Shown piece by piece: positions 1 through 6,477 of a DNA stretch of 8,629 nt. Location: NCBI GenBank assembly GCA_001303225.1, contig LJNI01000101.1:1-8629 (forward strand), in the 5' to 3' direction. The notes under the pieces were generated by a model. The model saw only the letters and a program-made list of their open reading frames with translations. It searched no databases and was not told the origin of the DNA. The stretch is from a candidate division TA06 bacterium DG_78. GTDB lineage: Bacteria; Hydrothermota; Tepidihabitantia; SM23-42. How positions within the stretch are numbered: the stretch's first letter is position 1; each line of letters opens with the position of its first letter. Both the position numbers and the translations under genes were made by a program.

Positions 1-74
1 TTTTCAATATCGACCTTTGTATAGGCAGGGCCAAATTTCTCTGCAATTTTTTCGACCAAAAGCTCTCTCCTCAT
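1..74 (-). CDS. 5' end of a gene running off the window; possibly HU/IHF-family DNA-binding protein
   Basis: The minus strand has an ATG at 74-72 preceded by a perfect AAGGAGG ribosome binding site with a 5-nt spacer, and the frame stays open to the window edge. Only 24 complete codons are visible. The peptide starts MRRELLVEKIAEKFG and continues PAYTKVDIE. A short basic start, a helix of the form xELVEKIAEK, and then a TK-x-D-x-E stretch resembles the first helix-turn-helix of HU/IHF-family nucleoid proteins. The visible part is too short to exclude other helical proteins. The gene starts 12 nt after the stop of the FmdB-type gene on the same strand, so the two are probably co-transcribed. 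The CDS call is fairly safe; the family is a guess. Confidence 0.6.
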   Translation of the reverse strand, partial: MRRELLVEKIAEKFGPAYTKVDIE

Positions 75-79
75 GGTTT

Positions 80-86
80 CCTCCTT
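80..86 (-). promoter_or_regulatory. Strong Shine-Dalgarno site for the partial minus-strand gene
   Basis: The minus strand reads AAGGAGG, five nucleotides before the ATG at 74. It lies wholly in the 12-nt gap after the FmdB-type stop codon and fixes the start of the downstream gene. Confidence 0.85.
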
Positions 87-311
87 CTATTTCGAGCATC
101 CCGCACAAGAGCTTCGAGCACAGCTCGTGCAGGAAGATTCTCTATTCCTGTTTTCTGTTAATCCCCTACCACCGAAACTGAATGTTGAATACAGTCTTTC
201 CAGACTCTTACTCCCACACCTCGGGCATTTGATTGTACGTCCATTCTTCTTTATTATCAGCTCTTCAAACGTGTGCTGACATTTTCTACAATTGAATTCA
301 AATATCGGCAT
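87..311 (-). CDS. FmdB-family zinc-ribbon protein
   Basis: A 74-residue protein that begins MPIFEFNCRKC, the characteristic start of FmdB-type putative regulatory proteins. Four cysteines form a zinc ribbon: C8-x2-C11 and C29-P-R-C32-G. After a Gly/Ser/Arg-rich linker, the C-terminus carries a second set, C61-x2-C64 and C69-x2-C72, in a Ser/Cys-rich tail of the kind often seen in this family. The family is named after a protein linked to formamidase expression in Methylophilus, but most members have no demonstrated function. Zinc binding is inferred from the cysteine spacing. The start at 311 is fixed by the family N-terminus, and M1 is the only methionine. The gene is transcribed away from mreB and lies 12 nt upstream of the partial gene at the window edge. 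No convincing Shine-Dalgarno precedes it; instead a consensus promoter lies almost on top of the start codon. Confidence 0.9.
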   Translation of the reverse strand: MPIFEFNCRKCQHTFEELIIKKNGRTIKCPRCGSKSLERLYSTFSFGGRGLTENRNRESSCTSCARSSCAGCSK

Positions 312-320
312 ATCTTCGTT

Positions 321-348
321 ATTATAGTCATATAACCAATAATGTCAA
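321..348 (-). promoter_or_regulatory. Consensus sigma70-type promoter for the FmdB-type gene
   Basis: On the minus strand, TTGACA (348-343) is followed by a 16-nt spacer and TATAAT (326-321); both hexamers match the consensus perfectly. Only nine nucleotides separate the -10 box from the ATG at 311. With the usual 6-7 nt from the -10 box to the start of transcription, the mRNA would begin about 1-4 nt before the ATG, giving a leaderless or nearly leaderless transcript. The hexamers are seen directly; promoter activity is inferred. Confidence 0.75.
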
Positions 349-375
349 TACACGAAATATGAAACACATTTACTC

Positions 376-403
376 TTGACTTAGTTCTGAAATTAAATAT
401 TAT
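376..403 (+). promoter_or_regulatory. Probable promoter of the mreBCD-mrdA-rodA operon
   Basis: TTGACT (376-381), a 16-nt spacer and TATTAT (398-403) each match the sigma70 consensus in five of six positions. Transcription would start near 410, leaving a leader of about 22 nt that contains the AAAGGAGG site of mreB. It lies back-to-back with the fmdB promoter, with 27 bp between the two -35 boxes, so one regulator could affect both. Confidence 0.6.
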
Positions 404-416
404 TACTATTAATAAC

Positions 417-424
417 AAAGGAGG
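417..424 (+). promoter_or_regulatory. Shine-Dalgarno site that fixes the mreB GTG start
   Basis: AAAGGAGG ends seven nucleotides before the GTG at 432. An ATG at 425 directly abuts this site and opens only a five-codon frame, so GTG at 432 is the start supported by spacing and by homology. Confidence 0.85.
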
Positions 425-431
425 ATGGAGC

Positions 432-1487
432 GTGGCGTTTAGCTTTAACTCAATTCTAAAACTTCTAAAAAACCAATTTATGAGCGATGTGGCAATCGAT
501 CTGGGAACATGTACAACGTTAATCTATGTAAATGGACGAGGCATTGTACTCAATGAACCCACTGTCGTTGCGATCGACGTGAAGACAAAGAAATGTCTTG
601 CGGCTGGGGATGAGGCGAAAAAGATGTTAGGCAGAACCCCTAGTGAAATAAAGGCAATCCGGCCAATGAAGGATGGTGTCATTGCGGATTTTGAGATGGT
701 AGAATTACTTCTACGTACGTTCATTGAAAAAGTGCAGAAAAAGAGATTATTCACACGACCAAGAATCATCATTTGCGTACCATCTGGTATTACAGAAGTT
801 GAAAAAAGAGCAGTAAGAGACTCGGCTGAGGCAGCTGGTGCCCGAGAGGTGTTTCTTGTTTCTGAACCAATTGCTGCTGCCATTGGTATTGGTCTTCCTG
901 TTCACTTACCTACTGGCAATATGATCATTGATATCGGTGGTGGTACAACTGAGATTGCTGTTATTGCATTATCTGGTATTGTAACAAATAACTCAGTACG
1001 AACTGCTGGAGACGAGATGGATGATGCAATACTTCAGTATATCAAAAAGAATTTTAATCTCATTATTGGTGAACAAACTGCAGAACAGATCAAAATAGAA
1101 ATTGGAAATGCGTTCCCAACAGTCGAGGATAATACCATTGAAGTACGAGGTAGAGATTTAGTTTCTGGAATTCCAAAAACGGTTAAATTGAGCAGTCACG
1201 AAGTGAGAGAGGCAATTCAGGAACCTCTCTCTATGATCATTGAAGCCATCCGCCTCACACTGGAAAAAACACCACCCGAATTAGCAGCTGATATTGTCAA
1301 TAGTGGCATATACCTGGCTGGTGGTGGTGCATTGTTAAGAGGTATCGATATCCTCATTAGAGAAGAAAGTAATCTACCAGTCACGGTTGCAGAGGAACCA
1401 AATAAATCGGTTGTTATCGGTGCTGGTAAAATTCTCGAGGATATGCCCAAATTTGAGAAAGTAATATTCACGATGAAGAGAGAATAG
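432..1487 (+). CDS. mreB: MreB, actin-like rod-shape determining protein
   Basis: A 351-residue bacterial actin, the usual length for MreB. It polymerises on ATP as membrane-bound antiparallel filaments and directs lateral-wall synthesis. The first 16 residues (AFSFNSILKLLKNQF) look amphipathic and probably act as a membrane anchor. The phosphate-1 loop is at D23-LGTCTTLIYV, phosphate-2 at DIGGGT (167-172), and the adenosine motif around GGGALLRG (297-304). The loop RLFTRPR contains L106-F107, matching the hydrophobic membrane-insertion dipeptide known in Thermotoga MreB. IRPMKDGVIADF and VPSGITEVEKRAV are family hallmarks. The start is GTG with a strong Shine-Dalgarno site. The phosphate-1 loop reads DLGTCTT where most MreBs have DLGTANT. 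It is first in the elongasome operon, and mreC begins at the next base after its stop. Confidence 0.98.
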   Translation: MAFSFNSILKLLKNQFMSDVAIDLGTCTTLIYVNGRGIVLNEPTVVAIDVKTKKCLAAGDEAKKMLGRTPSEIKAIRPMKDGVIADFEMVELLLRTFIEKVQKKRLFTRPRIIICVPSGITEVEKRAVRDSAEAAGAREVFLVSEPIAAAIGIGLPVHLPTGNMIIDIGGGTTEIAVIALSGIVTNNSVRTAGDEMDDAILQYIKKNFNLIIGEQTAEQIKIEIGNAFPTVEDNTIEVRGRDLVSGIPKTVKLSSHEVREAIQEPLSMIIEAIRLTLEKTPPELAADIVNSGIYLAGGGALLRGIDILIREESNLPVTVAEEPNKSVVIGAGKILEDMPKFEKVIFTMKRE

Positions 1488-2267
1488 TTGCCACGTCGTC
1501 AGTTAATATTTTTTTTAAGCTTAGTTACTCTATCGATTACCTTCTTACTCCTCAATGAACCTACAAAATTAGTACTCTCAACGCGATTATCATCGGTCTT
1601 ATTATTCCCGATCAAGACTATTACTGGAATAGTTGAATTCCTCACCATTTCAAGCAGCCAAATTCAAGAACTCGAAACTACGGTCAACCGTTTAAAACTA
1701 GAAAATGCTACGTTACGGGAAAAAGCGTTTCAGGATACTACAGAACTCACAGAAACACATTTCACCTTGCTTAAGGCTCGTGTTACAGGCCGTGATCCTT
1801 CAAATATTAATGCATATCTGTATATAGATAAAGGAATAGAACACCAGGTCTATGTAAATCAACCAATCATCTCGATAGGTGGGTTGGTAGGCAAAATAAA
1901 ATTTGTCGATAATCATTATAGTATTGTGGAAACAATCGAAAGTCAAAATTTTGCCGTGAGTGCACTCGATTTGAAAACCGGAATCCATGGTATTGTTAAG
2001 CAACGAGAAGGACTCGTATTTGATTACGTCAGAAAAACAGATGAAATAACTATCGGTGACTCTCTCTATACATCAGGGATGAGTGAAATATTCCCGCCTG
2101 GTATATTAATCGGAACGATCCAAGATATTCATCCTACGGATGATCTGTTCTTCACAAAAGTCTTTGTCACATCGAGCGCCAAGGTGAATCGACTCACTTC
2201 TGTCTACGTGTTGTTTGCTAAAAAAACCTCCTTATCAGAGAAATCACAAAAAATTATATCCGAGTAG
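1488..2267 (+). CDS. mreC: MreC, rod-shape determining periplasmic scaffold
   Basis: A 259-residue bitopic inner-membrane protein, at the short end of the family. A basic start (PRRQ) is followed by one transmembrane helix at about residues 6-23. A coiled coil lies at about 54-90 (IQELETTVNRLKLENATLREK), and the periplasmic double beta-barrel domain follows from about 95. Family signatures are GRDPSNINAYLYIDKG, GGLVGKIKFVD and the SGMSEIFPPGILIG stretch. MreC self-assembles and binds PBP2, switching it to its active form. The start is TTG directly after the mreB TAG with no gap and no clear Shine-Dalgarno, so translation is probably coupled to mreB. TTG is preferred because it gives the basic residues before the membrane helix. 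Confidence 0.95.
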   Translation: MPRRQLIFFLSLVTLSITFLLLNEPTKLVLSTRLSSVLLFPIKTITGIVEFLTISSSQIQELETTVNRLKLENATLREKAFQDTTELTETHFTLLKARVTGRDPSNINAYLYIDKGIEHQVYVNQPIISIGGLVGKIKFVDNHYSIVETIESQNFAVSALDLKTGIHGIVKQREGLVFDYVRKTDEITIGDSLYTSGMSEIFPPGILIGTIQDIHPTDDLFFTKVFVTSSAKVNRLTSVYVLFAKKTSLSEKSQKIISE

Positions 2268-2270
2268 TCG

Positions 2271-2690
2271 ATGAAGTACATCGTATATATACTTCTACTC
2301 TATCTCTTCCTTCCATTTAGTTTCAGTGTCGATTTAGTTACACTTCTTCTCTTTTTTATCATCTTCAATGAAGACCACAGATTCGCACTCATTTTTTCCT
2401 TTCTGATCGGACTGCTCGTCGATCTTTATAGCCCAGTCTCTTTAGGGATTAACATGCTCGTCTACCTCATCCTTACTCAATCATTGCTCTATGTAAAGAA
2501 ATATATTGCCCAAAATCTTGCAACGACCTTCGGGACATTCACAATTTTTTATGTCATAAAAGTCACTACTATCCATATCGTACTCACATCGTCACTCGCA
2601 TTTCAACCAATCATTACAACGATTATTGCATTTTTACCATTTTTCTTTATACTCAACAGATTGGTACATGGTATATGGATGAAAACGTAA
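2271..2690 (+). CDS. mreD: MreD, rod-shape determining integral membrane protein
   Basis: A 139-residue, almost entirely hydrophobic protein with about five predicted membrane segments; family members are usually about 160 residues. The diagnostic stretch is RFALIFSFLIGLLVDLYSP (about 36-54) followed by LGINMLVYL. MreD is a polytopic partner of MreC in the Rod complex; how it modulates the MreC-PBP2 interaction is less well understood than MreC's own role. The start ATG comes three nucleotides after the mreC stop, with only a weak GAG upstream. The last 16 nt overlap the start of mrdA in another frame, which suggests translational coupling. Sequence conservation in this family is low, so position in the operon adds weight to the call. 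Confidence 0.93.
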   Translation: MKYIVYILLLYLFLPFSFSVDLVTLLLFFIIFNEDHRFALIFSFLIGLLVDLYSPVSLGINMLVYLILTQSLLYVKKYIAQNLATTFGTFTIFYVIKVTTIHIVLTSSLAFQPIITTIIAFLPFFFILNRLVHGIWMKT

Positions 2691-4435
2691 TAAAATTTAA
2701 GGCTTTACGCAATACGCTCGGGATTATATTTGTATTACTTGTTATCTCAGCAATTAGGCTTCAAATCATACAAGGTAAAAAATATTATCGTCTCTCTGAA
2801 GAAAATCGCATTCGGAAAAGATATATTTCAGCTCCCCGGGGAAAGATTTTTGATCGTAACAATCTTGAATTAGCCAACACGAGACCGGGATTCTACGTAT
2901 CTGTTATACAAGCAGTAGTTGATTCGAACAGTCTAAAAGAAATCAGCAACATTCTCGGTCTGGATACAAAAACGATCAAAGAAACAATGAAAATGGAAAA
3001 AAACCCTTTCATTGCAGTTAAAATCGCCCATGACATATCTCATCGGCAACTCGCTATCATCGAAGAGAAAATCGATGAACTCAATGGTATTGAAGTGGGT
3101 GTTGAGCCGGTGCGTAACTATCCATACGTAGATATCCTATGCCACCTCGTCGGGTATGTTGGTGAAATAACGTACGATGAGATCAAGAAAGATAACTCGT
3201 ACTCAATCGGTGATTATATCGGAAGAATGGGACTCGAAGAGCAGTACGAGAAACATTTGAGAGGAAGTGATGGTATTGAATATATTGAAGTGGATGCACG
3301 GGGAAGAATGATTGGGAGAATTTCTGAAAAGAGACCAATACCGATTACCAATGGGAAGGACCTCTATACAACAATCGATCTCGCATTAACAGAATCGGTT
3401 GCAGTATATCTGCAAAATTATAAAAAAGCATCGTGTGTATGTCTCAATCCTCAAAATGGTGAAATTTTGGTTCTCTATTCTAAACCAGGATATGACCCGA
3501 ATTTATTTGCCCATGGACTACAACAGCAGGAGTGGCAGAGACTAAATAATGCCCCAGATGCACCAATGTATAATCGTGCAATTATGAGCTGTTATCCCTG
3601 TGGTTCAACATTTAAACCATTTGTAGCTCTTGCAGCGTTGGATGCAAACATGGTTACTAATGAAAAACGTTTCGAACCATGTCGAGGTGAATATCGTCTC
3701 GGTAGAAGAATATTCAGATGTTGGAAAATCCACTACAGTCTCGACCTTACTAATGCAATAGTTCATTCCTGTGATATTTATTTCTATCAATTAGGTCGTT
3801 TTATAGGAATCGATACGATAGTGTCGAGAGCTCGTGATGTTGGTTTCGGTAAAAAAACAGGCATCGATATACCTCACGAGAAAGCCGGCCTTCTGCCTGA
3901 CCGAGCGTGGTTTGAGAAAAGATACGGTAAAAACTGGACCGAAGGGCACATTTTCAATTTAAGTGTTGGGCAGGGTGATTTGCTCGTGACACCACTACAG
4001 TTAGCCACTACTTTTACCGTATTCGCCAACGACGGAAAGATTCCGGTGCCTCACCTCATAAAACATACAGCGGTCTCATACCACACAACGAGCATCTCAA
4101 AGGAAGCAATTAATCTTGTAAAAGAAGCCCTCTTAGGTGTTGTTTCTTCTGGGACTGGAACCCTCGCCGGCATTAGAAATTGTGAGGTGTGTGGCAAAAC
4201 AGGAACGGCTCAAAATCCACATGGTAACGATCACTCCATATTTGTTGGCTTTGCTCCTGCTCATGATCCTCAAATTCTCGTTTGTGTAATAGTAGAAAAT
4301 GCAGGGCACGGTGGTAGCATAGCAGCACCGATTGCTGGTAAAATTATGAAAACATACCTTGCAAACATCACAAGCGAGACACCAGTCTACCAGAAGAGTG
4401 GCGGTGATGATGCACTGCAAAAACAGGTGTTCTAA
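2675..4435 (+). CDS. mrdA: Penicillin-binding protein 2 (elongation-specific peptidoglycan transpeptidase)
   Basis: A 586-residue class B PBP that crosslinks lateral-wall peptidoglycan in the periplasm as the partner of RodA. It has one N-terminal membrane helix (about 11-31) and then the pedestal domain, with APRGKIFDRNN and YIGRMGLEEQYE typical of PBP2. The transpeptidase motifs are S311-T-F-K314 (nucleophile Ser311), S365-C-D367 in the SxN position, and K508-T-G510 in KTGTAQNPHG. The serine motif is preceded by YPCG rather than the common YPPG. C336, C349, H353 and C366 fall where Acinetobacter PBP2 has its structural zinc site (Asp/Asp/His/Cys), so a metal site with more cysteines is likely. 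The gene overlaps mreD by 16 nt and has no clear Shine-Dalgarno. Beta-lactam binding at Ser311 is expected from the family. Confidence 0.97.
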   Translation: MDENVIKFKALRNTLGIIFVLLVISAIRLQIIQGKKYYRLSEENRIRKRYISAPRGKIFDRNNLELANTRPGFYVSVIQAVVDSNSLKEISNILGLDTKTIKETMKMEKNPFIAVKIAHDISHRQLAIIEEKIDELNGIEVGVEPVRNYPYVDILCHLVGYVGEITYDEIKKDNSYSIGDYIGRMGLEEQYEKHLRGSDGIEYIEVDARGRMIGRISEKRPIPITNGKDLYTTIDLALTESVAVYLQNYKKASCVCLNPQNGEILVLYSKPGYDPNLFAHGLQQQEWQRLNNAPDAPMYNRAIMSCYPCGSTFKPFVALAALDANMVTNEKRFEPCRGEYRLGRRIFRCWKIHYSLDLTNAIVHSCDIYFYQLGRFIGIDTIVSRARDVGFGKKTGIDIPHEKAGLLPDRAWFEKRYGKNWTEGHIFNLSVGQGDLLVTPLQLATTFTVFANDGKIPVPHLIKHTAVSYHTTSISKEAINLVKEALLGVVSSGTGTLAGIRNCEVCGKTGTAQNPHGNDHSIFVGFAPAHDPQILVCVIVENAGHGGSIAAPIAGKIMKTYLANITSETPVYQKSGGDDALQKQVF

Positions 4436-4448
4436 ATTGTAAATAATT

Positions 4449-5627
4449 ATGTTGAAAAAAGTAGATCGAACACTCATCATCTTAATCATTATTCTTTCCC
4501 TCATCGGTCTCGCTATGATTTATTCAACTGCTGGTATGACATACATGTTACGGCAAGGTACATGGTTGGCTGCCGCTATTTTTATTGCCTTTATTTTCTC
4601 AACCATAACACCACGCATCTGGTCAAATCTAGCACCCTATATTTATGCAATCACCCTCATACTCCTCTTTTTACTTCTGTTTACACATGGGACATATCCA
4701 AAAAGGTGGTTCAAAATTGGAGAATTTTCACTGCAGCCCTCTGAGTTTGCAAAGTTTGCTACAGTCCTTATGCTCGCAAGTTTTCTGGCTACGAAAAAGA
4801 AACTCAAGACATTTACAGATATGATTATTCCTCTGGTAATAGTTACCATACCTGCGTTATTGATCTTCATTGAACCAGATTTAGGTGCCGCACAGATTTT
4901 TTTCCCAATTTTAATCATCATGTTATACTGGGCTGGTGTCCCCTTTCCTAAAATATTTATCTTCTTCTCTCCTGTTGTTTCTGCAGTAGCGAGTTTTTCA
5001 ATCTACGTGTGGGTAGTCTACATTGCAGCATTCACTGTATTTTTATATTTCCGAAAGCAATTAAGCGATTTCATTTATGGTTTCGTGAGTAATTCTCTCG
5101 CAGGACTTGTGATGCCAGTCATCTGGAATTCAATAAAAGAATACCAACAAAAAAGAATCATCTCTTTCTTCTCACCATGGCTCGATCCTCAGGGAATGTC
5201 ATGGCAAATAATTCAGTCAAAAATTGCAATCGGATCAGGGAAACTACTCGGTAAAGGTTTTCTCTCAGGAACGCAAAAAAAGTTAGAATTCCTACCAGAG
5301 AGGCACACCGATTTTATTTTTTCATGTCTGGGAGAAGAATTTGGGCTGCTTGGTATTGTCGTAACAGTCATGCTGTATGTCTTTCTCTTGTATAGAATAC
5401 TCGTTCTGGCAAAGGAAACAAAGAACAGATTCGCAAGTATCTTTGTGAGTGGTGTTTTGGCATGGATCGGATACCAGACCTTTCTCAATATTGGGATGAC
5501 AATGGGACTATTACCGATAACCGGCGTTCCTCTCCCTTTTTTAAGCTATGGAGGTTCATCTCTTCTCGCTTGTTTTATGGCAATCAGCGTATGCCTCAAG
5601 ATATCTAAATCCAAGCTCGAATATTAA
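4449..5627 (+). CDS. rodA: RodA, SEDS-family peptidoglycan glycosyltransferase
   Basis: A 392-residue polytopic membrane protein (about ten helices) of the SEDS family, which polymerises glycan strands from lipid II in complex with PBP2. Family signatures are RWFKIGEFSLQPSEFAKFA, FIEPDLGAAQ, the region around LPERHTDFIFSCLGEEFG, and GVPLPFLSYGGSS (359-371). D288, in the HTDFIF stretch, corresponds to the essential Asp of SEDS enzymes (Asp262 in E. coli RodA). RodA rather than FtsW is favoured by the position directly after mrdA. The start codon is 13 nt after the mrdA stop; the intervening bases are AT-rich with no Shine-Dalgarno. It is the last gene of the elongasome operon. Confidence 0.97.
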   Translation: MLKKVDRTLIILIIILSLIGLAMIYSTAGMTYMLRQGTWLAAAIFIAFIFSTITPRIWSNLAPYIYAITLILLFLLLFTHGTYPKRWFKIGEFSLQPSEFAKFATVLMLASFLATKKKLKTFTDMIIPLVIVTIPALLIFIEPDLGAAQIFFPILIIMLYWAGVPFPKIFIFFSPVVSAVASFSIYVWVVYIAAFTVFLYFRKQLSDFIYGFVSNSLAGLVMPVIWNSIKEYQQKRIISFFSPWLDPQGMSWQIIQSKIAIGSGKLLGKGFLSGTQKKLEFLPERHTDFIFSCLGEEFGLLGIVVTVMLYVFLLYRILVLAKETKNRFASIFVSGVLAWIGYQTFLNIGMTMGLLPITGVPLPFLSYGGSSLLACFMAISVCLKISKSKLEY

Positions 5628-5640
5628 TATTTATCCTACA

Positions 5641-5679
5641 GTTAACCTGAAAAAAAATGACTTAGGTAAACTTTTTCAG
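5641..5679 (+). repeat. Two interleaved inverted repeats after rodA
   Basis: GTTAACCT (5641-5648) can pair with AGGTAAAC (5664-5671) with one mismatch, and CTGAAAAA (5647-5654) pairs perfectly with TTTTTCAG (5672-5679, 17-nt loop). The arms alternate A-B-A'-B', so as RNA they would form either a pseudoknot or competing hairpins. The structure sits between the rodA stop and the next promoter, and the last arm ends three bases before the -35 box. There is no terminal U-run after the stem, so it is not a standard intrinsic terminator. It may be an mRNA 3' end, a regulatory site, or chance in AT-rich DNA. Confidence 0.35.
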
Positions 5680-5682
5680 CAC

Positions 5683-5711
5683 TTGACATTTACTATAAAA
5701 TTGATTATGCT
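5683..5711 (+). promoter_or_regulatory. Probable promoter of the lipoprotein gene
   Basis: TTGACA (5683-5688, perfect) is followed by a 17-nt spacer and TATGCT (5706-5711), which keeps the three most conserved -10 positions (TA and final T). Transcription would start near 5718, just before the AAAGGAG site. This makes the lipoprotein gene, and perhaps pilT behind it, a unit separate from the mre operon. Confidence 0.55.
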
Positions 5712-5718
5712 TACATAG

Positions 5719-5725
5719 AAAGGAG
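5719..5725 (+). promoter_or_regulatory. Shine-Dalgarno site of the lipoprotein gene
   Basis: AAAGGAG ends six nucleotides before the ATG at 5732. It supports this ATG as the start of the secreted protein. Confidence 0.8.
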
Positions 5726-5731
5726 TATATA

Positions 5732-6433
5732 ATGAAAAAATTAGTAATACCGATAATCTTTTTGATATTTCTCATGTGCACAGAAGATATAAGCCGCCTC
5801 GACTTTGATTTTGAACACGCAACAACAGTGTTAAAATTACAGAGTGCCATATTAGGTGAAAAAGAGCAGGTATATATTAATATTATGGTTACTTTTATCC
5901 TCACACAACCGCCAGGAGAAGGAATCGTTATCGAACGAAGCATTGGTGATTCAACCAGCTTCGCTGCCATCGATACAGTATTAGGAGTAAATCAGTATAT
6001 GTCGTACACGGACGAAGACACACTTCTCGAACCGAGCAGTACTGTGTACTATAGACTCGGCTTTTTGGAAAATAGTACGGTGGATTATTTCACAACTGAA
6101 AAAGTTGATGTTCCTGGCAGTCAACTTTTCTATGAACCTTCAGAGGATACTTTAGGCGATACACTACGCATTGTCTTTGCGCAGGTTTCGGGATTCAGTG
6201 ACTGTGATATCGCTCTTTATGAATTCACATCTGCTGAACCGGAAAGTCTCCTGAATCTTGTAGACCCACTTTTTGATACAACGCTTACGTATCCTAACGA
6301 CACGTGCGTCGTCTATTTACCTGATAGTGACTATCCAGACAGTATGGTCTATACAATAAGAATTTCTTCTTCTCAGTCATTACCGTTAATCACAGATACA
6401 TCAGTAGGCTTCAGGGCATTTTTAAAAGAGTAG
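5732..6433 (+). CDS. Putative lipoprotein with a fibronectin-III-like region, function unknown
   Basis: A 233-residue protein I do not recognise. The N-terminus MKKLVIPIIFLIFLMC has a basic start, a hydrophobic core and Cys16, resembling a short lipoprotein signal; Met at -1 is unusual for a classical lipobox, so the lipid attachment site is tentative. After it, residues about 45-125 (containing GIVIERSIGDSTSF, YTDEDTLLEPSSTVYYRL) have the alternating pattern of a beta-sandwich fold, similar to FnIII-like modules in secreted proteins. The second half looks like another acidic, beta-rich domain with two cysteines (FSDCDIAL and NDTCVVYL) that could form a disulfide. No catalytic motif is visible. 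It has its own promoter and Shine-Dalgarno site, ends in tandem stops (TAGTAG), and lies 44 nt before pilT. A surface or periplasmic structural role is plausible; any link to the pilus is only positional. Confidence 0.8.
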   Translation: MKKLVIPIIFLIFLMCTEDISRLDFDFEHATTVLKLQSAILGEKEQVYINIMVTFILTQPPGEGIVIERSIGDSTSFAAIDTVLGVNQYMSYTDEDTLLEPSSTVYYRLGFLENSTVDYFTTEKVDVPGSQLFYEPSEDTLGDTLRIVFAQVSGFSDCDIALYEFTSAEPESLLNLVDPLFDTTLTYPNDTCVVYLPDSDYPDSMVYTIRISSSQSLPLITDTSVGFRAFLKE

Positions 6434-6442
6434 TAGTTTCTC

Positions 6443-6470
6443 TTGGTGGGGAATGATCCAGCGAGATAAT
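6443..6470 (+). promoter_or_regulatory. Possible promoter placed directly before pilT
   Basis: GATAAT (6465-6470) matches the -10 consensus in five of six positions, with a weak TTGGTG 16 nt upstream (6443-6448). The pilT ATG at 6478 is only seven nucleotides beyond the -10 box, so a transcript from here would be leaderless. That would fit the absence of a Shine-Dalgarno site before pilT. The weak -35 makes this tentative; read-through from the lipoprotein gene is the alternative. Confidence 0.3.
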
Positions 6471-6477
6471 TAACTCT

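Noticed and set aside
73..279. Open frame on the plus strand opposite the FmdB-type gene
   Set aside because: It is antisense to a gene with clear zinc-ribbon motifs, and its translation shows no domain or plausible start signal.
425..442. ATG at 425 as the mreB start or as a leader peptide
   Set aside because: It abuts the AAAGGAGG site with no spacer and ends after five codons; GTG at 432 has correct spacing and gives the MreB N-terminus.
5647..5679. Intrinsic terminator after rodA
   Set aside because: The stem is AT-rich, the loop is 17 nt, and the T-run lies within the stem rather than after it.
6453..6473. Six-codon ORF (MIQRDN) just before pilT as a coupling leader peptide
   Set aside because: The G-rich run before it is too close to the ATG to serve as a Shine-Dalgarno, and an ORF of this length is expected by chance.
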